A stretch of 64,000 nt of DNA. Source: Methylorubrum suomiense. GTDB lineage: Bacteria > Pseudomonadota > Alphaproteobacteria > Rhizobiales > Beijerinckiaceae. The notes under the pieces were generated by a model. That model saw only the letters and a list, made by a program, of their open reading frames with translations, was not told the DNA's origin and searched no databases. The translations under genes and the position numbers were made by a program. The stretch spans positions 310,001 through 374,000 of the forward strand of contig NZ_BPRE01000002.1 in the NCBI RefSeq assembly GCF_022179765.1. The letters run 5' to 3'. Below are positions 1-7,165 of the stretch, piece after piece. Position 1 is the stretch's first letter. Every line of letters starts with the position of its first letter.

Positions 1-54
1 GGCGAACCCTGCCCAATCGCCCACCCTTGCCCGGTCGGATGCGGAACTCCTCAT
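1..54 (-). CDS. 5' end of a gene leaving the window (partial)
   Basis: An ATG on the minus strand at 54 lies two bases after the stop codon of the MBOAT gene and stays open to the window edge (18 codons, starting MRSSASDRARVGDW). The tight spacing suggests co-transcription with the acyltransferase. MBOAT polysaccharide acetylases are often followed by an SGNH/AlgJ-like partner, but too little is visible to assign one. The ribosome binding site is weak, so the start is uncertain. Confidence 0.35.
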   Translation of the reverse strand, partial: MRSSASDRARVGDWAGFA

Positions 55-56
55 GA

Positions 57-1430
57 TCAGAACCGGAAGTAGATGAACTCGTAGTTCGCGTCGTCCCCGA
101 TCTTGAGAAGGACGACGACGAACAGGACGGCGAAGAGGGCGGCGAGCCGGCGGCGCGGCGAAAGCCGGTGTACGGCGGCCCAGGCGCTCGGACCCAGGGT
201 CGCGACTGCGGCGGCCATCAGAAGCGTGCGCCATTTGAAGCCCGAGCCGAGCTCGCCGAGGCCGAAGAGCCCCGCATAGATCGCCCCCGCCGCCGTAAAC
301 GAGGTCGCGCGGAACAGCACCCAGGTCAGCATGACGAACAGGGTCGTGAGCGCCCAGCCGAGCAGGATCGGCATCGGCCATCCCGCGCGCCGCCACAGGA
401 CGCCCGCGCCAAGGCCGATGCCGTGCGCGGCGCCCCAGGCGACGAAGGTCAGTCCCGCGCCATGCCACAGGCCGCCGAGCGTCATGGTGGTGAACAGGGC
501 GCCGACTTGCATCGCGAGGCCGCGGCGGTTCCCACCGAGGGGGATGTAGAGATAGTCGCGCAGGAAGCGCGAGAGCGTCATGTGCCAGCGACGCCAGAAA
601 TCGCGCAGGGAGCCCGCGCGATACGGAACGTCGAAATTCTGCGGCAACACCACGCCGAACAGGAGCGCGATACCGAGCGCCATGTCAGTATAGCCGGAGA
701 AGTCGAAATAGATCTGAAGGCCGAAGCCGAGCGTCGCCTGCCACGCCTGCGCCGTCGTCACCGCCGCGCCGTCGGCGGCGGCCTGGAACACCGGGTTGAC
801 CATCGCCGCCAGCGGATCACCCAGGAGAACCTTCTTGGCGAGCCCAACGGTGAGCAGCATCAGACCGCGCCCGATCCGCTCGGCGGCGTCGGGCCGCTGG
901 TAAGGACGCTCGTCGAACTGATGCACGATCTCGCTCCAGCGCACGAGCGGGCCGGCGAGAACTTGCGGGAAGAAGGCGATGTAGAGCGCGTATTTGGTGA
1001 ACCCGAGGCAGGGCGCGCGCCCCGCCCTCAGGTCGGTCAGGTACATGATGTGGTGGAAGGTGAAGAACGAGATTCCGAGCGGCAGCACCAGATCGAGATG
1101 CGGTGGGCTGAGGCCGGGGATCAGAGCGGCCACATCGGCGAAAAATCCTAGATATTTGAAGGCGGCGAGAAGAGCGAGATTGGCAGCGATGGCGGCCGGG
1201 AACAGCCAGGGATACGGCCGCTTCGCCAGAATGCGCGCGATCAGCCAATTGAGCGTGATGGAAGCGCCGAGCAGCGGCAGGAAGCGCCAGTCCCACCAGC
1301 CGTAGAACACGAGGGAGAGGCCGAGCAGCAGGGGCAGCCGCAGCGCGGGCCGGTAGCGCTCGATGGCCGCGTGCAGCAGGAATGCCGCGGGTAGAAAAGC
1401 CAGAAGGAAAACGAAGGAATTGAACAGCAT
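57..1430 (-). CDS. MBOAT family O-acyltransferase (AlgI-like)
   Basis: A 457-residue polytopic inner-membrane protein of the membrane-bound O-acyltransferase family, similar to the alginate O-acetylase subunit AlgI. It would move acyl groups, usually acetyl, across the membrane onto an exported polysaccharide or another envelope acceptor. The family region FWRRWHMTLSRFLRDYLYIP lies at about 278-297. The catalytic histidine of the LWHG motif is at about 323. The N-terminus MLFNSFVFLLAFLP is typical of AlgI-like proteins and supports the start. The acceptor is not evident: no polysaccharide synthesis genes lie to its right, and the left side is outside the window. Confidence 0.93.
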   Translation of the reverse strand: MLFNSFVFLLAFLPAAFLLHAAIERYRPALRLPLLLGLSLVFYGWWDWRFLPLLGASITLNWLIARILAKRPYPWLFPAAIAANLALLAAFKYLGFFADVAALIPGLSPPHLDLVLPLGISFFTFHHIMYLTDLRAGRAPCLGFTKYALYIAFFPQVLAGPLVRWSEIVHQFDERPYQRPDAAERIGRGLMLLTVGLAKKVLLGDPLAAMVNPVFQAAADGAAVTTAQAWQATLGFGLQIYFDFSGYTDMALGIALLFGVVLPQNFDVPYRAGSLRDFWRRWHMTLSRFLRDYLYIPLGGNRRGLAMQVGALFTTMTLGGLWHGAGLTFVAWGAAHGIGLGAGVLWRRAGWPMPILLGWALTTLFVMLTWVLFRATSFTAAGAIYAGLFGLGELGSGFKWRTLLMAAAVATLGPSAWAAVHRLSPRRRLAALFAVLFVVVLLKIGDDANYEFIYFRF

Positions 1431-1633
1431 CGCGGGCGGGTGAGATCGTCTCTCCTGGCGAGACCGGTGTGTCCGCTCACGGGCGCCGCGTTGTCATGGA
1501 TCGCTACGGGACCGTCAATGGTGGCGACGACTTCCGGGTCGATCCCGATCACGTCAGCCACCGTTCACCTTGCCCGTTCTAAGCCTTGCTGTACGAGCGG
1601 GCCGAGCGGCCCGAACGGAGAGGATATCGTACG

Positions 1634-1960
1634 ATGATGCACGCGAAGGCGTTCGCATTGGCTGCGGTGGTCGCCGGCAGCCTCGGATGGGCGGGAAGCG
1701 CCCAGGCCCTACCGCTTACCCCCGCGCCGCTCGGCGCCGGGGAGGGGGCGTTGGTGGAGCGCACGGCCGGGGGCTGCGGTCCCGGTTTCCATCCGAACCC
1801 CTGGGGCATCTGCCGCCCGAACCTGTACGGCCCTCGGCCGTATTGGGGGCGCCCGGTCTATGGCGGGCCCTACGGCTATTATCGCCCCCGGCCGGTCTAC
1901 CGGCCCTACGACTATGACGGCCCGCGGCCGTTCTACCGTCCGCGCCCTGACTATTATTGA
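1634..1960 (+). CDS. Small secreted GCG_CRPN-type protein with Pro/Arg/Tyr-rich tail
   Basis: A 108-residue exported protein. The signal peptide ends near residue 26 (GSAQA). It is followed by the cysteine motif GGCGPGFHPNPWGICRPN at about 46-63 and a C-terminal tail of PRPxY, RPVY and YYRPRP units. This matches the GCG_CRPN prefix-to-repeats arrangement of alphaproteobacterial secreted proteins, whose function is unknown to me. The start at the ATG-ATG pair (1634) is preferred over an upstream 16-codon extension because it begins directly with the signal peptide. A second protein with the same prefix but a different tail lies at 6130-6462. Confidence 0.82.
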   Translation: MMHAKAFALAAVVAGSLGWAGSAQALPLTPAPLGAGEGALVERTAGGCGPGFHPNPWGICRPNLYGPRPYWGRPVYGGPYGYYRPRPVYRPYDYDGPRPFYRPRPDYY

Positions 1961-1999
1961 GACGATGGCGGCATCCGGTCCCTCGGCCGGGTGCCGCCC

Positions 2000-2434
2000 T
2001 CAGGCGCTCCGCGCCATATCCAGCTTGGCGAGTTCCACCGCCGCCCGCACTTCGATCTCGGCCAGGAGCCCATCGAGGCGCGGATCGCCGCTCTCGGGAG
2101 TCCGCTCCGCGAGGCGCCCGGCAATGGCACGCAGATCCGACGTTGCCACCCTGCCGCCGATCAGCGCCGCCTTGAGCCGATCGAGCCCGTCGAGGAGGTC
2201 GTGACCGCGTTGCACCGAGCGACGACGGCGCTCCTGCGGGGTATCAGAACCATCCTGCCCCTGAAGCGTCAGGATCGCGTCGAGTCCGGCGAGCATGCCG
2301 GTCTGCGCCGTGCCGGCCGTGCTCGCGCGTTGCGGTTCGGTCTCTCCCGCCGTGAAGCCGCCCGGCGCGGTGGCGCGGCGCGAGCCCGACACGGAGCCCG
2401 CGGCGGCGGCGGCAAAGCGTGGGTCGACGCGCAT
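2000..2434 (-). CDS. fliX: Flagellar assembly regulator FliX
   Basis: A 144-residue protein starting MRVDPRF, with a small-residue-rich N-terminus and an acidic, helical C-terminal half (LDGLDRLKAALIGG..., ending ELAKLDMARSA). This is the FliX pattern. In Caulobacter, FliX acts with the sigma-54 activator FlbD to couple flagellar basal-body assembly to transcription of later flagellar genes. The assignment is strengthened by the divergent flgI-cheL-flbY cluster, the same arrangement as in Caulobacter. An in-frame ATG at 2476 would add 14 residues, but the shorter start gives the canonical N-terminus. Confidence 0.8.
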   Translation of the reverse strand: MRVDPRFAAAAAGSVSGSRRATAPGGFTAGETEPQRASTAGTAQTGMLAGLDAILTLQGQDGSDTPQERRRRSVQRGHDLLDGLDRLKAALIGGRVATSDLRAIAGRLAERTPESGDPRLDGLLAEIEVRAAVELAKLDMARSA

Positions 2435-2496
2435 CAATCCGGCCCTTGAAAAAGAGGGGCGAGAATCGGCCGCCACGGTTAAGCGCCGGTAAACGT

Positions 2497-2522
2497 CCCG
2501 GCAGTTCCTGCCGCCCCGGCAG
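2497..2522. promoter_or_regulatory. Tandem CCCGGCAG boxes, possible FlbD (ftr-like) sites
   Basis: The 8-mer CCCGGCAG occurs twice, at 2497-2504 and 2515-2522, 18 bp apart, in the fliX-flgI intergenic region. They sit about 90-110 bp upstream of the sigma-54 element at 2609, a usual distance for an enhancer bound by a sigma-54 activator. Caulobacter ftr elements are GC-rich with a CGGC core, so FlbD binding is a reasonable inference but not shown. Confidence 0.4.
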
Positions 2523-2608
2523 AAAGCCGCCCGGTCCTGGAGTGGTGCTGCCGTCGCGTCGCTCTGAAATAAATCAAATCGAACAACAGCTTAGTGCGAG
2601 GTTCCGGC

Positions 2609-2624
2609 TGGCATGATCCTGGCT
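2609..2624 (+). promoter_or_regulatory. Sigma-54 (-24/-12) promoter of flgI
   Basis: TGGCATGATCCTGGCT matches the sigma-54 consensus TGGCACGNNNNTTGCW at all but two defined positions and keeps the diagnostic GG-N10-GC spacing. Transcription would start near 2635. That favours the flgI start codon at 2666 over the ATG at 2636. Confidence 0.7.
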
Positions 2625-2665
2625 GTGCAGAGGGCATGACGCCGAACCCGGTCGAAGTCCCTCCG

Positions 2666-3793
2666 ATGCCGCTCCCGAAGCGCCTCCTGCCGTTCCGCCT
2701 GCTGGCCGTTCTGGCCTGCCTGCTCACGGCCATTCCTGGAGGAGCCTTGGCCCTGTCGCGGGTCAAGGACCTTGCTTCCATCGAGGGTGTGCGCGCGAAC
2801 CAGCTCGTCGGCTACGGCATCGTCGTGGGCCTCAACGGCACCGGCGATACGCTCAACAACATACCCTTCACCAAGCAATCCCTGCAGGCGATGCTGGAGC
2901 GCCTGGGCGTCAACACCCGCGGCGCCACGATGCGCACGCAGAACCTCGCCGCCGTGATGGTGACCGCGAGCCTTCCGCCTTTCGCGACCCAGGGCACCCA
3001 TATCGATGTGACGGTGTCCTCCCTGGGTGACGCGAAATCCCTGCAGGGCGGGACCCTGTTGGTGACGCCGTTGCTCGGGGCCGACGGAGAGGTCTACGCC
3101 CTGGCCCAGGGCTCGGTCGCCATTGCGGGCTTCTCCGCGGAAGGCGAGGCCGCCAAGATCACCCGCGGCGTGCCGACCAATGGGCGCATCTCCAACGGAG
3201 CCCTGATCGAGCGCGAAATGGCGTTCAAGCTTAATGAGGCGCGCACGCTCCGCCTGTCGCTGCGAAACCCGGACTTCACCACATCGAAGCGGATCGCTGC
3301 GGCCATCAACGATTTCATGGGGGCCGACACCGCCGAGCCGATCGATCCGGCCACCATCACCCTTCAGATTCCCGCCAAGTATCGCGGCAACATGATCCGC
3401 CTCATCACCGAGGTGGAGCAGTTGAGGGTCGAACCGGACCAGACCGCCCGCGTGGTGGTGGACGAGCGCTCCGGCATCATCGTGATGGGCCGCGACGTGC
3501 GGGTCTCCACCGTGGCCATCGCCCAGGGCAACCTCACGGTCACGATCACCGAGCAGCCAATGGTGAGCCAGCCCGGCCCGCTCTCGAACGGACAGACGGC
3601 GGTGGTGCCACGGACCGGCGTGAAGGTCGATACGGGTGACGGCAACAAGCTGGCCCTGGTGAAGGAAGGCGTGACCCTGCGCGAACTGGTGGACGGCCTC
3701 AATGCCCTCGGCGTCGGCCCCCGCGACCTGATCTCGATCCTTCAGGCGATCAAGACCGCCGGCGCGCTCCAGGCCGATATCGAACTGATGTGA
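2666..3793 (+). CDS. flgI: Flagellar P-ring protein FlgI
   Basis: FlgI forms the P ring around the flagellar rod in the peptidoglycan layer after Sec export. From the ATG at 2666 the protein is 375 residues, with a signal peptide (hydrophobic LLAVLACLLTAIPGGALA) and then mature sequence beginning SRVKDLASIEGVRANQLVGY, the family hallmark. The C-terminus RDLISILQAIKTAGALQADIELM is also diagnostic. Two upstream in-frame ATGs exist (2594, 2636). The predicted sigma-54 start site near 2635 and the signal peptide argue for 2666. It is followed by cheL and flbY. Confidence 0.95.
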   Translation: MPLPKRLLPFRLLAVLACLLTAIPGGALALSRVKDLASIEGVRANQLVGYGIVVGLNGTGDTLNNIPFTKQSLQAMLERLGVNTRGATMRTQNLAAVMVTASLPPFATQGTHIDVTVSSLGDAKSLQGGTLLVTPLLGADGEVYALAQGSVAIAGFSAEGEAAKITRGVPTNGRISNGALIEREMAFKLNEARTLRLSLRNPDFTTSKRIAAAINDFMGADTAEPIDPATITLQIPAKYRGNMIRLITEVEQLRVEPDQTARVVVDERSGIIVMGRDVRVSTVAIAQGNLTVTITEQPMVSQPGPLSNGQTAVVPRTGVKVDTGDGNKLALVKEGVTLRELVDGLNALGVGPRDLISILQAIKTAGALQADIELM

Positions 3794-3819
3794 CCCCGAC
3801 ATTTCGGAGGACCGAAGTC

Positions 3820-4176
3820 ATGTTCCCCCTCGCGACCTTCGCGGCCTCGGCGGCCGTCGGTGTGGGCAAGAACCTGCTGCAATCGCTGTCGAAGACCGAC
3901 ACCGACACGATGGACACGTCCAAGGCGGCGGTCAAAGCTCGCAAGACCGCCGACGATTTCGAGAAGATGTTCCTGGAGGATAGCCTGGAACGTCTCACAC
4001 AGAGCGAGGGCACGGAAGGCCCCCTTGGCGAGAACGGCTCGGGCGGCGGGGTCTGGCGCTCGATGCTGACCAAGGAATACGCCAATGCCATCGTGAAGAG
4101 CGGTGGCGTCGGGATCAGCAACCAAGTCTATTCCGAGATGATGCGGATGCAGGAGGCCGGTCGTGGCGGCAAGTGA
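3820..4176 (+). CDS. cheL: Rod-binding FlgJ/CheL-like flagellar protein
   Basis: A 118-residue protein with the FlgJ N-terminal rod-binding domain. It carries the signature KTADDFEKMFLEDSLERLTQ and the glycine-rich GENGSGGGVWRSMLTKEYANAI segment, and it lacks the muramidase domain of enteric FlgJ. In Caulobacter the equivalent gene next to flgI is called cheL. The protein probably helps rod assembly in the periplasm. The ATG at 3820 follows a GGAGG site by nine bases. The gene lies 26 bp after flgI and overlaps flbY by 14 bp, so the three are likely co-transcribed. Confidence 0.85.
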   Translation: MFPLATFAASAAVGVGKNLLQSLSKTDTDTMDTSKAAVKARKTADDFEKMFLEDSLERLTQSEGTEGPLGENGSGGGVWRSMLTKEYANAIVKSGGVGISNQVYSEMMRMQEAGRGGK

Positions 4177-4642
4177 GACCCCCCTCCGCCTCAGCGACCG
4201 TGCCGGAGCGCAGGCCTTCGTCCAGAACCTGCTCGCCGTGATGAGCGAGCTCGAATCGGCGCTTGGCCGTGAGAGCGACGGCGTGCGTGCCGGGCGCATC
4301 GCCGAGGCAATGACGGGCGCCGCCGCCAAGGCGGACCTGGCCGCCGCCTACACGACCGGGCTGGAGACCGCGAAGGCCAATGCCATCGCGCTGGCCCGTT
4401 TCGCACCGGAAGGATTGGAGGCGCTGAAGACGGCTCAGCGACGCTTCGCGGCCGTGCTGGAGACCAATCAGCAGGTTCTGGCCACCGCCCGCACCGTGTC
4501 CGAAGAGCTCATCAAGGCGCTCGCCGAAGAAGTCGGGAAAGCCCACACGCCCACCGTCTATGGTCGCCCCTCGCACAGTCCCTCGCCCTATGGCCGGGCT
4601 GGCGCCAACAGCGGACCGCTGATCCTCTCACGCAGCCTGTGA
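4163..4642 (+). CDS. flbY: FlbY-like flagellar protein
   Basis: A 159-residue, mostly helical and alanine-rich protein starting at a GTG that overlaps the end of the rod-binding gene. An AGGAGG precedes it at 4151. The order flgI-cheL-flbY is the Caulobacter arrangement, and the helical pattern (FVQNLLAVMSELESALGRES, then a TGLETAKANAIALARF helix) resembles FlbY and FlgN-type export chaperones. The C-terminal tail TVYGRPSHSPSPYGRAG is low complexity. The exact role is not established. Confidence 0.68.
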   Translation: MAASETPLRLSDRAGAQAFVQNLLAVMSELESALGRESDGVRAGRIAEAMTGAAAKADLAAAYTTGLETAKANAIALARFAPEGLEALKTAQRRFAAVLETNQQVLATARTVSEELIKALAEEVGKAHTPTVYGRPSHSPSPYGRAGANSGPLILSRSL

Positions 4643-4872
4643 CCCGGGGCGGGTCGCTCGCATGACCGATACTTCGATGATCGCGGATCGACCACCCTTG
4701 GGCGAAGGGCTGGGTGCGACAAACCAAACCTCGGCGATCGCTTGTGCCCGATATCACGCAGCGTGCGGTAGCGAAATCTGAACACATTGTATCTTGTTGC
4801 GGCTGCCAAGCCTGCGGAACCTTCGCCATCTGTATCGCTTGCCCCCGAACACAATCTTCGGAGGTAGCGCCC

Positions 4873-5049
4873 ATGTCCAACGACGTGCTGATTCCATTGC
4901 TCGCCGTTTTCACGATCGTCGCGGTCGCGGGGTTCGCGGTCTGGCAGCGGGGCCGGGTCGCCCAGTCCAAGAAGGATCCGCAACGCTCGAGCTTCACCCA
5001 GGCTCACGGAGAAGCACCGCGCCCGAACCGGCCGGGCACGGAACACTGA
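4873..5049 (+). CDS. Small single-pass membrane protein
   Basis: A 58-residue protein with one N-terminal transmembrane helix (LIPLLAVFTIVAVAGFAVW) followed by a short basic, hydrophilic cytoplasmic tail. A GGAGG site eight bases before the ATG at 4873 fixes the start. A longer in-frame extension has no such site. No family is recognised. It faces ispE, which is convergent. Confidence 0.65.
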   Translation: MSNDVLIPLLAVFTIVAVAGFAVWQRGRVAQSKKDPQRSSFTQAHGEAPRPNRPGTEH

Positions 5050-5133
5050 CGGTTCGTCCCATCAGAGCGATCGGTCTCTCGCATCCATCGTCCGAGACGA
5101 TCAGGCGAGCCGAACGACGAGACGCGGACTGCG

Positions 5134-6009
5134 TTACGCGAGGTGGGTCGGCTCGACCCACCAACCCGGTTGTGCGGAACGCACCGCACGCGTCGCCGTC
5201 TCGGCGCATTCCCCATCGGTGAACAGAGCGAACACCGTCGCGCCCGAGCCCGACATCCGGGCCAGGCGGCAGCCGGGCTGAGCCCGCAACAGTTCCAGAG
5301 CGTCCCCGACGACAGGGGCCACGGTGAGGGCCGGCTTTTCGAGATCGTTGCGGGCCGGGGTGATGGCCGCGAGCACGCTGTCGGCATCGAGACCGGCGGC
5401 GATGGAGGGATGTTTTTCCCCGTCCAGAGATTGGCCGATCGCCAGCCCGAGAGCTTTGAAGACCGGTGCGGTCGCGACGGGAACGCCGGGATTGACCAGA
5501 ACCGCAGGGAGGGCGGCAAGATTGAGGACAGGGCCGACGGCTTCGCCCGCGCCCGTCATCATTCGGGCGCGCGGATCGAGGCAAACCGGTACATCGGCAC
5601 CCGTGGCCCGCGCCGCCGCCATGATTGCGGGGTGGTCCAAAGGCAGGCCGTTCCGTTCCGCCAGCAACCGCAGGGCTGCAGCGGCGTCCGAGGAGCCGCC
5701 TCCAATACCGGCTGCCACCGGCAATTCCTTGTGCAGATGGAAGGCCCCGGCCGTCAGATCCGGTAGGCCGGCCAGGAGATGGCGGGCGGCACGCAAGACG
5801 AGATTGTCGTCGAGGGGTCCCGCCGGTCCGGCGGTCGGACCAGAGATGTCGAGGGTCAGACCTGGTCCAGGATCGAGCGAGAGAGTGTCCGCAACATCGG
5901 CGAAGGCCACGAGACTTTCGAGCACGTGGTAGCCGTCCTCGGGCCGACGGCCGAGCACGTGCAGAGTCAGGTTGATCTTGGCCGGAGCACGGGTGGTAAG
6001 GCGGGACAC
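5134..6009 (-). CDS. ispE: 4-diphosphocytidyl-2-C-methyl-D-erythritol kinase
   Basis: A GHMP-family kinase of 291 residues that phosphorylates CDP-methylerythritol in the cytosolic non-mevalonate isoprenoid pathway. The N-terminal [21 protein letters not shown] motif, the ATP-binding loop [19 protein letters not shown] and the C-terminal [12 protein letters not shown] motif are all present. Length is usual for the family. Translation starts at a GTG (6009). In methylobacteria this pathway feeds carotenoid, hopanoid and quinone synthesis. Confidence 0.96.
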   Translation of the reverse strand: MSRLTTRAPAKINLTLHVLGRRPEDGYHVLESLVAFADVADTLSLDPGPGLTLDISGPTAGPAGPLDDNLVLRAARHLLAGLPDLTAGAFHLHKELPVAAGIGGGSSDAAAALRLLAERNGLPLDHPAIMAAARATGADVPVCLDPRARMMTGAGEAVGPVLNLAALPAVLVNPGVPVATAPVFKALGLAIGQSLDGEKHPSIAAGLDADSVLAAITPARNDLEKPALTVAPVVGDALELLRAQPGCRLARMSGSGATVFALFTDGECAETATRAVRSAQPGWWVEPTHLA

Positions 6010-6129
6010 GGGCTCTCGGCCGGACGGAAGACGATGACGCCTGCCTTAGGGGTGACGGGCGGTGCGGGCAAGCCGTCGCTCGTGCGAAGGGCCCGGCGCG
6101 GGTGCGTGACCCACGCCGAAGCCGTTCCG

Positions 6130-6462
6130 TCACCAGCGGTGATGCCAGCCCGCGCGGTGCCAGCCCCAGCCGCCGTGATGGCCCCAGGGGCGATGCCAGC
6201 CGACATGGCGATACCCCCACGGACGGCCCCAGCCGACATGGCGGTAACCCCAAGGGCGCCGCCAACCATAGCCGTAGCCGTACACGACCGGGCGGGCGTA
6301 ATAGACCGGACGGTAGGCGTAGGGCCGCCAGTTCGGCTTGCACCAACCGGACCAGCCGCGGTGGAAACCGGGTCCGCACCCGTCGCGGGCTTCGGCGGTC
6401 GTCGCCGTGGCGGCGATGGTGCCGAGGGTGAGCAGCGTTGCCGCGGCAAGCTTCAATCGCAT
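6130..6462 (-). CDS. Small secreted GCG_CRPN-type protein with His/Trp/Gly-rich repeats
   Basis: A 110-residue exported protein with a signal peptide ending near residue 25 (TAEA). The motif DGCGPGFHRGWSGWCKPN at about 27-44 is closely related to that of the protein at 1634-1960. A Tyr-rich stretch follows, then an 11-residue unit RPWGYRHVGWG/H at 69-79 and 80-90 and a degenerate third unit ending HHRW. The His/Trp content suggests metal or polyanion binding, but no function is known to me. A GGAGG site six bases upstream sets the start. Annotators could extend it upstream to 6912, but that part lacks protein-like composition. Confidence 0.82.
   Translation of the reverse strand: MRLKLAAATLLTLGTIAATATTAEARDGCGPGFHRGWSGWCKPNWRPYAYRPVYYARPVVYGYGYGWRRPWGYRHVGWGRPWGYRHVGWHRPWGHHGGWGWHRAGWHHRW
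6193..6258 (-). repeat. Two 33-bp tandem repeat units inside the GCG-motif gene
   Basis: Two adjacent in-frame 33-bp units encode RPWGYRHVGWG and RPWGYRHVGWH. A third, diverged copy follows at the 3' end. Unit length is a multiple of three, so copy-number change would lengthen or shorten the tail without a frameshift. Confidence 0.75.
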
Positions 6463-7165
6463 GATTGTCCTCCTTCGGTCATGGGTGACGCTCCGGAACG
6501 ACGTCGAGAAAGCGATCGTTGCTGGATTACGAAAGTTTAATATTCCGGCCGGAACAATACAGCGAGTCGTGAAGTGCCGATCGCGTTCTGTTGCTGGTCT
6601 ATGTCTGAGTCGCTTGAGTCGGATCAAGATATGGTGAGATCTCGGGACTCGCGGTCGTGATCCATGCGCCGCCGTCCCAAGGCCCATTGTTCTCGTCAAA
6701 CCAGCCCGATCTTGTTTTGTGAGACTTCGCGCAATGGCGTGTTCGGGCGCGGCATCGCGCCGGTCAAGTGCTTCCAGCGGCCGTCCGAGTGGCAGAGAAT
6801 GGCGCGCACCGTCGTGCGGATAGGCCCGACATCCCTGCGGCCTGGGTGATCGACCCTCGGGAGCGATCCGGGGGGAGGAATGCGGGCATTCGTCGGTACG
6901 GACCTGAGCCATGGCTCGACACCCGCCACAGTCAAGGCGCTGCGCGGAAGAAAGGGTCTGAGTTGGGATATACTGTCGGCCGACCCCGGACGGCCGGCCG
7001 GATCTCCCGCTTTGGACGGGAATAGCGGGGAAAGCCTAGAGGCGGTCCACGGACCACCACACGCTCTCTTGCGAGAACCGATATCGCCTAGCCGCGCACC
7101 CGAATTCCGGATGCGCGCGCCTGAGTCCGTCGCTGCGCTTGCAGGATGTCCGTCCGAAGACGGTC
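6463..7165. other. Gene-free 0.7-kb intergenic region
   Basis: No convincing gene is seen between the GCG-motif gene and the end of the TPR gene. The part next to 6462 is relatively AT-rich and probably holds the promoter for the GCG-motif gene. It includes the 12-bp perfect palindrome TTCCGGCCGGAA at 6543-6554. The remaining open frames (for example 6664-6849) lack ribosome sites and protein-like composition. Confidence 0.5.
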
